Positions 9,100 through 17,864 of a stretch of 64,000 nt of DNA are shown here, piece after piece. A model generated the notes under the pieces. It searched no databases and had not been told where the DNA came from. It saw only the letters and a list, made by a program, of their open reading frames with translations. Within the stretch, counting starts at the first letter, position 1. Each line of letters begins with the position of its first letter. A program made the position numbers and the translations under genes. The DNA comes from Rhodococcus sp. 14-1411-2a (GTDB lineage Bacteria > Actinomycetota > Actinomycetes > Mycobacteriales > Mycobacteriaceae). Location of the stretch: positions 124,001 to 188,000 of the forward strand of contig NZ_NPGA01000012.1 in NCBI RefSeq assembly GCF_002259485.1, in the 5' to 3' direction.

Positions 9100-9527
9100 C
9101 CGCGAGCGCCTTCGACCCACACGACCTTCTCGAGCAGAGCAGAATCGGCGTGCTGGCCACCATCAAGTCCAGCGGATTACCGCAGCTGTCACCGGTGACG
9201 CCGTTCTACGACCGGGCAGCCGGCACCATCACGATCTCGGTCACCGAAGGGCGAGCGAAGACGGCGAATCTACGTCGAGACCCTCGCGCCGCGCTCGAAG
9301 TGACCAGTGCCGACGGCACAGCATGGGCGACAGCGGAAGGAACCGTCACCCTCACCGGCCCGGGATCGTCACCCGACAGCCCCGAAGTCGATGCCCTGGT
9401 GGACTACTTCCGCGCCGCCGCCGGCGAGCACCCCGATTGGAACGAATACCGAGCCGTCATGGTCGCCGACCGACGAGTACTGGTGACCATCTCGGTGACA
9501 CACGTCTACGGCCAATCGATCGCCTGA
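9096..9527 (+). CDS. PPOX-class flavin/F420-dependent oxidoreductase
   Basis: A 143-residue split-barrel protein of the pyridoxamine-phosphate-oxidase-like superfamily, actinobacterial F420 type. The N-terminal part has IGVLATIKSSGLPQLSPVTPFYD, the usual first strands in which the cofactor phosphate is held. ARKTANLRRDPRAALEV-like residues follow (here GRAKTANLRRDPRAALEV), then GTVTLTGPG and a C-terminal LVTISVTHVYG. Such enzymes reduce small organic substrates with F420H2, but the substrate cannot be predicted. Confidence 0.8.
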   Translation: MTASAFDPHDLLEQSRIGVLATIKSSGLPQLSPVTPFYDRAAGTITISVTEGRAKTANLRRDPRAALEVTSADGTAWATAEGTVTLTGPGSSPDSPEVDALVDYFRAAAGEHPDWNEYRAVMVADRRVLVTISVTHVYGQSIA

Positions 9528-9542
9528 CACCTGATCCAGTCC

Positions 9543-9592
9543 ACTCGATGTGACATTGACCCCCGAAAAGGCCACTGAATGTCACATTGAGT
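9543..9592. repeat. 50-bp palindromic dispersed repeat, copy 2
   Basis: Differs from copy 1 (4077-4126) at two positions only, GAATGTCACATTGAGT instead of GGATGTCACATCGAGT at the right arm. It again lies between two convergent genes, 16 bases after the PPOX stop, consistent with a bidirectional transcription-end role. Confidence 0.9.
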
Positions 9593-9634
9593 GAACATGG
9601 TGGGCCGCGACGAGAGGGGAGGAGCGAGGGACGG

Positions 9635-10504
9635 CTAGTGGCTTCGTTGGACTGGAATCCAGAGTTCTCCCGCTCCCGAGGTCCAGTCGGGGGAGGCTTC
9701 TTTGACGGTCAGGATTTCCGGTCCCGGGGTTGTTTCGTAGGGGTTGGAGGGGAACCATTCGCTGAAGGCGTCGGCCCAGAGTTGTTGGAGTGCGGGGGCG
9801 AGTGCGGTGTCGCTGCTCGTCTCGAATACCGCCCAGGTCGATGCGGACACTGAGAGGGTGTCCCAGTCGGATGTTTCAGCCGAAGTGCTTGCAACGGCAA
9901 AGTAGTAGTCGAAGAGGCTGCCGTCTTCGCGTTCGGGTTCGAAGCCGTCGCTGACGAAGAGGATGTCAGGAAGTTCGGGCAGGTCTGCCAGTTCGAGTAG
10001 TTTTTCCCCGGTGCCAGGGGCGAGGCTACGGTGGAATTCGGTCATTGCGGTGTTCTCGCCGCGGAACCGCAGTGGGATTCGGGTGGATTTGCCGACGATG
10101 TGAAATGCCGGCAGTTCGGTGATGCGGTATCGCATGGTGCTTCGTCCTTCGATGGTCAGGTGAAATGTCACGGCTTGTCTGGAACGAAGGACTGCTCCGG
10201 GTCGGCGGGCCTGAGATGGCGTGATGCCGTGTAGGTCTCGGAAGGCGCGGGTGAATGCGTCTGCCGTGTAGCCGTATTTGGTCGCGACGTCGAGCACCGC
10301 TGTACCGTCGAGAATGTCTGCTGCTGCCAATGTCATGCGGCGTTGCCGGATGTAGTGCGACAGAGGCAATCCAGCCAGTGCCGAGAACACGCGTCTGAAG
10401 TGGTATTCGGATGTCAGCGTGATGCGAGCGAGCTCCCCCGCATCGATCTCGCGGTCGAGATTGTTCTCGATGTGGTCGAGTGCCGCGTTCCATCGTTCGA
10501 GCAT
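9635..10504 (-). CDS. AraC family regulator with GyrI-like effector domain
   Basis: A 289-residue protein with an N-terminal AraC/XylS double HTH (residues 1-105: ITLTSEYHFRRVFSALAGL, then VATKYGYTADAFTRAFRDLHG) and a C-terminal GyrI-like/effector-binding domain (about 125-285). This is the arrangement of Rob/BmrR-like small-molecule sensors. The C-terminal half contains YRITELPAFHIVGKSTRIPL and ends GELWIPVQ, both typical of GyrI-like domains. It may sense a hydrophobic cation or drug; no target gene is adjacent. Confidence 0.85.
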   Translation of the reverse strand: MLERWNAALDHIENNLDREIDAGELARITLTSEYHFRRVFSALAGLPLSHYIRQRRMTLAAADILDGTAVLDVATKYGYTADAFTRAFRDLHGITPSQARRPGAVLRSRQAVTFHLTIEGRSTMRYRITELPAFHIVGKSTRIPLRFRGENTAMTEFHRSLAPGTGEKLLELADLPELPDILFVSDGFEPEREDGSLFDYYFAVASTSAETSDWDTLSVSASTWAVFETSSDTALAPALQQLWADAFSEWFPSNPYETTPGPEILTVKEASPDWTSGAGELWIPVQRSH

Positions 10505-10611
10505 GTGCCGGTGACCTTCCTTCGTTCTGTCCCAAACGATAGGAGCAGTGCATCACCGGAGTCTCGACTTCCCGTGCCGCGAAAGGTCGGATTCAGATGG
10601 TGCGAAGGTGC

Positions 10612-11100
10612 CGGTGCCGTTGACGAGAGCGCAGGCGGTCGAGTTCATCGATCGCAGACGCGTCATTCCCTGGGCACCGCTGGGCGGTGGAGTGCTGACC
10701 GGCAAGTACACCGCGGCGGACCTCGCGGTGCCGGGTTCCGATGCGCCGGCGGGTACTCGACGCGATCATGCGAGGTCGAGCGGAAACGCTGACTGCGCGG
10801 GGGCTCGCGATCGCGGACACGGTTGTCGGGGTTCGCTCGCCAACTCGACGTGACTCCTGCTCAGATGGCGTTGGCGTGGACGCTTCGGCATCCGTCCGTC
10901 GTCAGCTCGTTGATCGGCGCACGTACTCCGGAACAACTGCAGCAGAACATCTCTGCCCTCGACGTCACCTTCGAGGAATACCAACTCGACATACTGTACG
11001 CAGCCAGCGCTGTCGACCTCGGGTTCCCGCACGAGTTCCTGATGCGACCCATGGTGCGGGGCGTCACGACCGGCCGCACTACGGTTCGGCCACGTCCCAT
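10612..11100 (+). pseudogene. Aldo/keto reductase remnant, 5'-truncated with two frameshifts
   Basis: Three consecutive frames encode the C-terminal half of an aldo/keto reductase. The first (to about 10760) gives RRVIPWAPLGGGVLTGKYT and SDAPAGTRRD. The second gives RGRAETLTARGLAIADTV. The third (from about 10825) gives RQLDVTPAQMALAWTLRHP, SLIGARTPEQLQQNISAL and AVDLGFPHEFLMRPMV. The catalytic half (Asp/Tyr/Lys part of the barrel) is absent and the C-terminus is degenerate, running into the convergent acetyltransferase gene. This is a decayed gene, not a functional one. Confidence 0.85.
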
Positions 11101-11120
11101 CAGGACCTGGCGAGCCGAAA

Positions 11121-11585
11121 TCACTGCCTCGGAGGAGACCGGAAGGTCATGGGATCACCGTCGTCGACCAGTGTGAACCCGGCGCGCTCGAGCACCCGAC
11201 GCGAGGCGCTGTTCGCCCGGTGAACCCGCGCTGCCATCGGGAGACCATCCGTGTGATCCTGCGCAAGAGCGATCAGTTCGCCCGCGTAGCCACGACCCCA
11301 CTGGGCCGGATGCACCCAGTACCCGACCTCGAAGTGGTCGGACCGTCGAATCAGGCTGAGCAGACCGACGGGGTGTCGATCCTCGTTCGTGCCGATGAAC
11401 CATCTCTGTACGTCCGGCGTTCGGGCGTCCCTCGCGCTCAGGGCGCGCGAGAACCGGCTATCGAAATACTCTCTACTCCAGGGCTTTCCGTCCCCGACCC
11501 ATCGAACGACGTCGGGATTCGATGCCATAGAGAACAGGAAGTCGGCGTCGGATCCCACGGCGGGCCGCAACAGAATCCGTGTCAC
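11121..11585 (-). CDS. GNAT family N-acetyltransferase
   Basis: A 154-residue acetyltransferase. Motif A, binding acetyl-CoA, is YWVHPAQWGRGYAGELI (about residues 92-108), preceded by the strand HFEVGYW and followed by the ribosomal-protein-acetylase-like ending NSASRRVLERAGFTLV. It is of the RimJ/RimL subgroup; the substrate is unknown. It overlaps the upstream cupin gene by four bases. Confidence 0.85.
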   Translation of the reverse strand: MTRILLRPAVGSDADFLFSMASNPDVVRWVGDGKPWSREYFDSRFSRALSARDARTPDVQRWFIGTNEDRHPVGLLSLIRRSDHFEVGYWVHPAQWGRGYAGELIALAQDHTDGLPMAARVHRANSASRRVLERAGFTLVDDGDPMTFRSPPRQ

Positions 11586-11956
11586 AACTCTCGGATCTGC
11601 GAGGTCAGGTCTCCGCCCGCATCGCCGGTGTTGACGGTGCCTGATCGCTCGAACAGAAGTGCAGAGACTTCTTCGACGGCTTCGGGGCAGTGTTCGACGC
11701 CCGCTGGGACCACAAAGACGTCACCGGGACCGAGAACGACATCGCGGTCGCGAAGCTGGATGGTGAGTTCTCCGCTGTGGACGAAGAACATCTCGTCGGT
11801 GTCGGGGTGTGTGTGCCAGACGAATTCGCCGAGCAGCTTCACCACCTTGACGTCGTAATCGTTGATGCTGGCCAGTCGGTGAGGCTGCCAGGGCTTCTCG
11901 ATCGTGTTCAGCGCTTCGACGACGTTGCGCACCTCGTCGTCCCTGCCCATATTCAT
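11582..11956 (-). CDS. Small cupin-domain protein
   Basis: A 124-residue single cupin. Motif 1 is WHTHPDTDEMFFVHSGEL (His-x-His and Glu metal ligands, about residues 46-63), and motif 2 is GPGDVFVVPAGVEHCPEA with its His. Proteins of this size often bind a metal and act as isomerase-like or storage cupins; a precise role is not assignable. It is the first gene of a two-gene unit with the GNAT gene. Confidence 0.8.
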   Translation of the reverse strand: MNMGRDDEVRNVVEALNTIEKPWQPHRLASINDYDVKVVKLLGEFVWHTHPDTDEMFFVHSGELTIQLRDRDVVLGPGDVFVVPAGVEHCPEAVEEVSALLFERSGTVNTGDAGGDLTSQIREL

Positions 11957-12209
11957 GGGTTCTGCCTTTCATCGTCAGCCGATCGACTGTCGCGATGAAC
12001 TCTACCGTCGATCAGCTCGGATACAGGACCGACGTGAACAGCCCGATAGACTCTGTCGCGCAGTAGATTTGCTTGCCGGTCGGTCAGCGTCCGCATCGAC
12101 AGCCGGACAAGCGAGGGCAGATGACGGGCAGTACGATGCTCATGACCTGCAGACGGTATCGGCACGAAGAATCGGCCGCCATCGAATTTTCGCAAGGAGG
12201 CCCGGCCAC

Positions 12210-12935
12210 ATGAATCTCGCCGACTACGACGTCCTGAGCTTCGATTGCTACGGAACACTGATCGATTGGGAAACCGGCATCCTCGAGGTGCTCAGGCCAT
12301 GGGCAAAGGAAGCCGGTTCGCCGTTGTCCGACGACGAACTGCTTGCGGTCTACGGCATCAACGAATCTCAGGCACAGCGTGATTCACCCGCTGCTCTGTA
12401 CCCTCGGATTCTTGCCGACGCCTTCGTGCGGACCGGTGACACGCTGGGAATACCTGTCTCGGCCGAGTGGGCGGACACGCTCGGGGCTTCCGTTCCGGAC
12501 TGGCCTGCATTCGAGGACTCGGCCGACGCGTTGTCGTCCCTCGGCGAGAGCTACAAGCTCGTCATCCTGTCCAATGTGCATCGCGACGGCTTCGCAGGGA
12601 GCAACCGTCGGCTCGGCGTGCAGTTCGACGCCATCGTCACCGCCGAGGACGTCAAGGCCTACAAGCCGGCGGACAATCACTTCGACGCGCTCGACGGACT
12701 TCTCGAGACGTTGGGTGTCCCACGATCACGACTACTCCACGTCGCGCAGAGTCTGTTCCACGATCACGTGCCTGCCAAGCGCCATGGCATCCCGTCGGTG
12801 TGGATCGATCGGCGGCACGATCGCCCCGGCTGGGGAGCAACGCCGGAGCCATCCGAGGAACACAGTGTCGACATGAAGTTCCCGAGTATGGCCGCTTTCG
12901 CCGCAGCGGCCCGCGAGGCGCGCTCGGATGCGTAA
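12210..12935 (+). CDS. HAD-superfamily hydrolase, haloacid-dehalogenase type II
   Basis: A 241-residue protein starting at ATG after AAGGAGG. Motif I is SFDCYGTLIDW (nucleophile Asp near residue 11), motif II LSNVHRDGF, motif III Lys in AEDVKAYKP, and motif IV is represented in LLHVAQSLFHDHVPAKRHG, where the acidic residue sits later than in classic HADs, as in the 2-haloacid dehalogenase branch. A dehalogenase or a phosphatase activity is possible. The next small membrane-protein gene overlaps its end by eight bases. Confidence 0.82.
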   Translation: MNLADYDVLSFDCYGTLIDWETGILEVLRPWAKEAGSPLSDDELLAVYGINESQAQRDSPAALYPRILADAFVRTGDTLGIPVSAEWADTLGASVPDWPAFEDSADALSSLGESYKLVILSNVHRDGFAGSNRRLGVQFDAIVTAEDVKAYKPADNHFDALDGLLETLGVPRSRLLHVAQSLFHDHVPAKRHGIPSVWIDRRHDRPGWGATPEPSEEHSVDMKFPSMAAFAAAAREARSDA

Positions 12936-13170
12936 GGTCTCTACCTTCATCGGCTTCTCACTCGGGCTGATCGCGTCGATCGGTATCGTCCTGTGGGACG
13001 CCGCGCCGCGTCGAGTCAATTACGCATTCGTGGGCGGCGATTCGCAGTATTCGGAGTTCCTGGGTATGCCTGGGCAGTTGGCCACCCTCGTCGTCGGTTT
13101 GCCTGCTCTGGGCGCGGTACTCGGATTGGTTGTCGGCATTGTGATTTCAAGAGTGTCACGGATGCGCTGA
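12928..13170 (+). CDS. Small two-helix membrane protein
   Basis: 80 residues with two hydrophobic segments, about residues 5-22 (FIGFSLGLIASIGIVLW) and 50-75 (LATLVVGLPALGAVLGLVVG), joined by a short polar loop. The start codon lies inside the HAD gene, so the two are translationally coupled. I do not recognise the family. Confidence 0.55.
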   Translation: MRKVSTFIGFSLGLIASIGIVLWDAAPRRVNYAFVGGDSQYSEFLGMPGQLATLVVGLPALGAVLGLVVGIVISRVSRMR

Positions 13171-13218
13171 CCGGAGGCTGTTGTAGGCGAACGACATTCG
13201 CCCCTGGCTTTGGTGCCG

Positions 13219-13668
13219 TCACCAATGCCAGGCGTCGCCTCCGACGTTCTGGATCGTTCGCTGCAACACTCGAATAGTGGTGACGTACTCGTCCTGTCCG
13301 ATTCCCTGCATGCGTTCGTCCTGCAGCATCTGTTGAACGTCTGCGGCTCGCCGAAATTGTGCTTCACCTTTCGGGGTGAACGTCAGGCGCAAATTCGATT
13401 CGATGATCCAACCCTTGTCCCGTGCAGACGCGATGGCCTCGACGATTGCTTCCGGCGTGTCGTTGTGCCCGATCTTCTCGACGGTCTCGGCGCGATCGGC
13501 CCCCGCGGGATGCAGCGAGATCTGGTGCAGAAGCCACCATTCAGGTTGGCTGACACCGACCTCGGCCAGTGCTGCGCGGATCCGATTTCGAATGGCGTCG
13601 CCAGCGCGTGCGGTCCAGAATCCGATGGGCTGAAGTTCGGGTGGCTGCATGGGTCTCAGTGTGTTCAT
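13219..13668 (-). CDS. MarR-like winged-helix regulator
   Basis: A 149-residue protein starting at ATG MNTLRPMQPPEL; a longer frame upstream is unlikely because of the good start context. The helical N-terminus is followed by WWLLHQISLHPAGADRAETVEKI, then a wing (RDKGWIIESNLRLTFTPKGEAQF) and a long C-terminal helix, as in MarR proteins. It may regulate the divergent membrane-protein gene at 13731 or itself. Effector unknown. Confidence 0.65.
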   Translation of the reverse strand: MNTLRPMQPPELQPIGFWTARAGDAIRNRIRAALAEVGVSQPEWWLLHQISLHPAGADRAETVEKIGHNDTPEAIVEAIASARDKGWIIESNLRLTFTPKGEAQFRRAADVQQMLQDERMQGIGQDEYVTTIRVLQRTIQNVGGDAWHW

Positions 13669-13730
13669 GAAAGCGACGATAGAACCTCGACAAAGCTTCA
13701 GGTCAAGTACTCGAATGGACCGGACAGGCC

Positions 13731-14393
13731 ATGAGTAGAGTCCCGATCGTGGACAGGCCATCCGGTAAAGCGCTCGTGGCAGTGCTGGCCGCCGTCGGAG
13801 CGTCGATAGGTGCTGCCGCAGCGGTGGTGTGGCATGTCGCCGTAGCCGATCCGCAGGAACTGGGCGTGACCCACGCCCGCCCGAGTTGGTTTCCCGTGAC
13901 GCTCTATCTCGTCGCAGCAGGGGTAGCAATCGGTCTCGTGGCTGCCTCGTTCCTCGTCGATTCGGGTCTGCGCATCGTTCAGGATCGGCAGCACAGCCGC
14001 GTACACCTGTTCGTGTTGTTGATCGTCGTGGGCGCGGCACTGGGAGCGGGCAGTGCACTCGCCTGGACGCACTGGCCACCGCAACCAACCGAAGCCGCGT
14101 GGGATTGGTCGTGGGAGCATCCGTGGAGTATCGAGATCAACTCGCCTCCTGCAGCCGACTTCGGCTGGACAGCGACGGACGCCTACATGGCCGAAACGTA
14201 TGCGACCGACGCAGTGTTTGTGCCGTATCTCGGCGACGACCTTGTCACATCGACCTTCACCCCCACCATCGGCGATCCGTGGCTGGTGTTTCCGATCGGT
14301 GGAGTAGCGATTGCAGCGTTGGCCGCACTCACGCTGTCACTCAGAGATTTTCGCCTGACCGTGGTGTCGCGTTCGGATCAGGACGCTGTGTAG
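13731..14393 (+). CDS. Actinobacterial integral membrane protein of unknown function
   Basis: A 220-residue protein with four predicted membrane helices (about residues 15-35, 50-75, 90-110 and 185-205). A long extracytoplasmic loop between helices 3 and 4 is rich in Trp and Thr (HWPPQPTEAAWDWSWEHPW). Size and layout resemble DUF2567-type mycobacterial membrane proteins, but I cannot confirm that. It is a separate unit from the convergent small gene at 14400. Confidence 0.6.
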   Translation: MSRVPIVDRPSGKALVAVLAAVGASIGAAAAVVWHVAVADPQELGVTHARPSWFPVTLYLVAAGVAIGLVAASFLVDSGLRIVQDRQHSRVHLFVLLIVVGAALGAGSALAWTHWPPQPTEAAWDWSWEHPWSIEINSPPAADFGWTATDAYMAETYATDAVFVPYLGDDLVTSTFTPTIGDPWLVFPIGGVAIAALAALTLSLRDFRLTVVSRSDQDAV

Positions 14394-14399
14394 CGAGTC

Positions 14400-14612
14400 C
14401 TATTCGTCGGTGCGGAGTTCGTCGACCAAGGTGAACAGTCGTCCCAGGTAGTCGCTGTGAAAAACCTCGGTCGCACGGATTTTGGCGTCTCCGTCGAGGC
14501 CGAATTGGAGGTTGACGAGTTCGACTCCGATGGCGACGCGTCGAGCATCGAGTTGTTCGAGTTCGGCGGCCAGAGCGTCGACCTTGGCAACCGGAGACAG
14601 TTCTTCAGTCAT
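14400..14612 (-). CDS. Small coiled protein downstream of mraY
   Basis: 70 residues, starting at ATG MTEELSPVAKVDAL and dominated by an amphipathic helix (LAAELEQLDARRVAIGVELV) suggestive of a coiled coil. Its start is 15 bases after the mraY stop on the same strand, so it is probably cotranscribed. No known family is recognised. Confidence 0.5.
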   Translation of the reverse strand: MTEELSPVAKVDALAAELEQLDARRVAIGVELVNLQFGLDGDAKIRATEVFHSDYLGRLFTLVDELRTDE

Positions 14613-14626
14613 CCCAGAATCGTAGG

Positions 14627-15697
14627 TCAGCCGACGGCTGCGAGGAATTCGCTGTAGAACAATCCGAGTCCCAGTGCCGACGCGATGGCCGCGAACAGCC
14701 ACAGTCGGATGATGACCGTCGTCTCGGCCCACCCGGCCAGTTCGAAGTGGTGGTGGATCGGGGCCATTCGGAACGGCCGCTTGCCGGTGCTCTTGAACGA
14801 CGCGACCTGGATGACGACGGAGGCACTCTCGGCGACGAACAGGGCTCCGAAGACGAGGGCGATCAGTTCGGTCTTGCTCACGATCGACAGGCCGGCGAGG
14901 AGTCCGCCGAGGGCGAGTGAGCCGGTGTCGCCCATGAAGATCTTGGCCGGAGCCGCGTTCCACCAGAGGAATCCGATGCAGGCACCCGCGGCCGCAGCGC
15001 AGACGACGGCGAGGTCGAGCGGATCGCGTACCTGATAGCAGCCGGCGACCGAATTGGTCGCGCAGGACTGCCGGTACTGCCAGAACGTCATCACCGTGTA
15101 CGCGCCGAGGACGAGCGTCATCGACCCCGCCGCCAAACCGTCGAGCCCGTCGGTGAGATTGACCGCGTTGGACCACGCGACGACGAGGAAGACACAGAAC
15201 AGAACGAAGACGATCGGGGCCATGGTGAAGAACGTGGATTGGCGTACCAGCGACAGTTCGACGTTGCCCGGAGTCAGCCCGTTCCCATTACGGAACTGCA
15301 GCGCCAGTACCGCGAAGATCACCGCTGCACTGATCTGCCCGACGTACTTGCCGGTCGCCTTGAGTCCGAGGCTTCGTTTCATGCGGAGCTTGATGTAGTC
15401 GTCGAGGAATCCGACGACGCCGAGTGCCGTCGCGAGACCGAGAATCAACAGTGCCGACGCCGAGGGCCCGTCACCACCCATTGCGACGAGGTGCGAGCCC
15501 AGGTAACCGGCCCACAAACCGACGATGATCGCGACGCCGCCCATCGTCGGCGTTCCGCGCTTGGCGTGGTGACTTGCCGGGCCTTCGACGCGGATCTCCT
15601 GGCCGAAGCCCTGCCGGGTGAACAGTGCGATGAGGAATGGAGTCAACAGAATCGAGACCGCCAACGCGATTCCACCGGCGACGAGAATGTTGATCAT
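14627..15697 (-). CDS. mraY: Phospho-N-acetylmuramoyl-pentapeptide transferase
   Basis: A 356-residue polytopic enzyme with all the MraY signatures. These are [12 protein letters not shown] near residue 43, the Asp pair in [20 protein letters not shown], the metal-binding [10 protein letters not shown], and the cytoplasmic His triplet PIHHHFE. It transfers phospho-MurNAc-pentapeptide from UDP to undecaprenyl phosphate, giving lipid I. What is odd is the context: no mur, fts or other cell-wall genes flank it, whereas mraY normally sits in the dcw cluster. A second, non-dcw copy is therefore likely. Confidence 0.92.
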   Translation of the reverse strand: MINILVAGGIALAVSILLTPFLIALFTRQGFGQEIRVEGPASHHAKRGTPTMGGVAIIVGLWAGYLGSHLVAMGGDGPSASALLILGLATALGVVGFLDDYIKLRMKRSLGLKATGKYVGQISAAVIFAVLALQFRNGNGLTPGNVELSLVRQSTFFTMAPIVFVLFCVFLVVAWSNAVNLTDGLDGLAAGSMTLVLGAYTVMTFWQYRQSCATNSVAGCYQVRDPLDLAVVCAAAAGACIGFLWWNAAPAKIFMGDTGSLALGGLLAGLSIVSKTELIALVFGALFVAESASVVIQVASFKSTGKRPFRMAPIHHHFELAGWAETTVIIRLWLFAAIASALGLGLFYSEFLAAVG

Positions 15698-15813
15698 GCG
15701 TTGAAGCCCACTCTTCCTCTGTGCTGCTGTTCCCCACCACGATGCTTATCGGGCACCGCGAATACTGTGCCAAACGAATCGGCAAAAGTCGCATTGCGTG
15801 ACGAAGGCGTTAC

Positions 15814-16638
15814 TCACCGTTGGTATGCGCTCGGCGGCATTCCGACCAATTCGGTGAACTCCCGAGTGAAGTGAGCCTGGTCGAACCACCCGTACCGTGC
15901 GGCCAAGTCTGCCAGCGGACCCGAGTAGCCGTTGTCGAGCTCGCTGAGGGCGTCGTGAATCCGATACCGCCCGAGTACCCACTTGGGCGTCGCGCCGACA
16001 TAACGCTCGAACAGCCGCTGCAGTCGACGAGTGCCGATGCCACAACGCTGTTCCACCTGGGCGACGCGAATCAGCGTGCGATCTCCGAGCATGGTCGCAA
16101 TGACGTCCAGGACCACCTCGTACTCCGGCTCGACGTCACGGGCGTAGGGCGTGAGAACCGCGTCGACGACGGTTCGGCAGTGGTCGTCATCGAAATGCCC
16201 ATCCAGCTCGGCCAGTGCAGCGACTGTCTCGGACCGGAACGGGGTCGGTGGCGCTACCGGGACGTCGCGCAGTGTTCTCGCCACGGTTCCGGTGAAACTC
16301 GCGTAGCCGCCGGGCCGGAACTTGACGCCGAACACCCACCCGGACTCGGCGAGGACGACGTCGAAGCGACGCGTGAGGACCCCGGTCACGACCACCGGCT
16401 CGACAACGCCCTCGCGGGTCCAACCATGTTCGACGCTCAAGGTGCAGGCCGGGTGCGGGAGCGTCGAGCTGTGATGAGTTGTGCCGGGCGGCAGGTCCCA
16501 CTGCAGCTGCCAGTAGTTCTCGACCCACGGTTCCAACGATTCCGAACACGGTAGCCGCACGAGGTCGACATGCTGCGCCAGCTGATCGGGCCGCAGGACG
16601 CCGGACTGGGTGGCTGTCGCGTTTTTCCTATCCGGCAC
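15814..16638 (-). CDS. AraC family regulator
   Basis: Start chosen at GTG 16638 (VPDRKNATAT); upstream codons to 16734 encode a hydrophobic stretch that looks artefactual and overlap the promoter of the divergent gene. The 274-residue product has an N-terminal ligand/DUF6597-like domain (residues 20-150: WQLQWDLPPGTTHHSSTLPH, FGVKFRPGGYASF) and a C-terminal AraC DNA-binding domain ending GWFDQAHFTREFTELVGMPPS. It is divergent from the VOC gene at 16685 and may regulate it. Confidence 0.82.
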   Translation of the reverse strand: MPDRKNATATQSGVLRPDQLAQHVDLVRLPCSESLEPWVENYWQLQWDLPPGTTHHSSTLPHPACTLSVEHGWTREGVVEPVVVTGVLTRRFDVVLAESGWVFGVKFRPGGYASFTGTVARTLRDVPVAPPTPFRSETVAALAELDGHFDDDHCRTVVDAVLTPYARDVEPEYEVVLDVIATMLGDRTLIRVAQVEQRCGIGTRRLQRLFERYVGATPKWVLGRYRIHDALSELDNGYSGPLADLAARYGWFDQAHFTREFTELVGMPPSAYQR

Positions 16639-16684
16639 GCGCGTCAGTGTAGGAGTCTGGCCCGACACGAGAAGGAGGAACACC

Positions 16685-17062
16685 ATGACCGAAACACCCG
16701 TGGCCACGCTGAAGATGGTCACCCTGGACTGCACCGACCCTCAGGCCAGCGCGGCATTCTGGTCGTCGCTGCTGGGCTGGAGCGTCGTGCATGCGGAGCA
16801 GGAGTACGCGATGCTGCAGGGGCCGAGCAGTGCGCTCGGATTCGGTCGCGTCGACGATTATCGACCGCCGCCGTGGCCGAATGCGAACGGCAGCAAGCAG
16901 TTTCATTTCGATCTCGCCGTCGATGATCTCGATGCCGCGGCGACGGCTGCCGTGGAATTGGGCGCGACGCTGCCCGAGAACCAGCCCGGTGAGACCTGGC
17001 GCGTACTCCTGGACCCGGCCGGGCATCCGTTCTGTCTGACGAATGCCGCGAACTGGGGCTGA
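16685..17062 (+). CDS. VOC family protein
   Basis: A 125-residue protein starting at ATG after AAGGAGG. It has the VOC pattern MVTLDCTDPQASAAFWSSLLGW at the N-terminus, KQFHFDLAVDDLD in the middle with a conserved His, and the end strand WRVLLDPAGHPFCL typical of the actinobacterial glyoxalase-like branch. First of three VOC genes within 1.2 kb. Function unknown. Confidence 0.8.
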   Translation: MTETPVATLKMVTLDCTDPQASAAFWSSLLGWSVVHAEQEYAMLQGPSSALGFGRVDDYRPPPWPNANGSKQFHFDLAVDDLDAAATAAVELGATLPENQPGETWRVLLDPAGHPFCLTNAANWG

Positions 17063-17080
17063 CGGTCTACTCTTTTCGTT

Positions 17081-17467
17081 GTGAAACCGCGCCTGGCAGG
17101 AATCGAAATCATCGTTGCCGACATGGCGTCGGCGCTGGCGTTCTACCGCGTTCTCGGGCTGGATATTCCGGCCGAGGCCGACGGTGAGCAGCACGTGGAA
17201 GTCGACCTGGGCGGAGTCCGCCTGCTGTTCGATCTACCGTCGACCATCACCTCGTTCGATCCGTCGTGGACCCCGCCCAGCGGGGGCCATCGCGTTGCGC
17301 TCGCGTTCGACTGTGGGACGCCCGACGGGGTGGACGCGGCGTGGGCTGCGGTGACGAAAGCCGGGTACACCGGTCACCTGCAGCCTTGGGATGCGTTCTG
17401 GGGACAGCGTTATGCCGTCGTGCACGATCCCGACGGCACCACCGTCGATCTGTACGCGAACGTCTGA
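17081..17467 (+). CDS. VOC family protein (glyoxalase-like)
   Basis: A 128-residue protein beginning at GTG. Motifs: GIEIIVADMASALAFYRVLGL, the conserved HRVALAFDCGTPDGVD, and YAVVHDPDGTTVDLYA with the last metal-ligand Glu replaced by Asp. It follows the previous VOC gene by 18 bases and is probably cotranscribed. Substrate unknown. Confidence 0.8.
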   Translation: MKPRLAGIEIIVADMASALAFYRVLGLDIPAEADGEQHVEVDLGGVRLLFDLPSTITSFDPSWTPPSGGHRVALAFDCGTPDGVDAAWAAVTKAGYTGHLQPWDAFWGQRYAVVHDPDGTTVDLYANV

Positions 17468-17471
17468 GGCG

Positions 17472-17864
17472 TCAGTTCGACGGAGCGACGATCTGAATCA
17501 GGTTTCCGCAGGTGTCGTCGAACACCGCGGTGATCACCGGACCCATCTCGGTGGGCTGCTGAGTGAACCGAACGCCGAGGCCGATGAGCCGATCGTATTC
17601 TGCTGCAACACTGTCCACCGCAAACTGTGTGAACGGGATACCGTCCGCGAAAAGAGCGTCCTTGAACGGTGCGGTTGCAGGATGACCGCTGGGCTCGAGC
17701 AGCAACTCGGTGCCCTCTGGATCCTGCGGTGAGACGACCGTGAGCCAACGATCGGGGCCACCCATGGCTACATCGTGTTTGACGACGAAGCCCAGTACCT
17801 CGGTGTAGAACGTCAGCGCCTTGCTCTGATCGTCGACGAAGACGCTGGTGATGTTGATTCTCAT
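17472..17864 (-). CDS. VOC family protein
   Basis: A 130-residue VOC protein: TSVFVDDQSKALTFYTEVLGF near the N-terminus, TELLLEPSGHPA in the middle, and VFDDTCGNLIQIVAPSN at the end. It overlaps the DinB gene upstream by ATGA. Members of this branch often act on small hydroxylated compounds; no assignment is possible. Confidence 0.82.
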   Translation of the reverse strand: MRINITSVFVDDQSKALTFYTEVLGFVVKHDVAMGGPDRWLTVVSPQDPEGTELLLEPSGHPATAPFKDALFADGIPFTQFAVDSVAAEYDRLIGLGVRFTQQPTEMGPVITAVFDDTCGNLIQIVAPSN

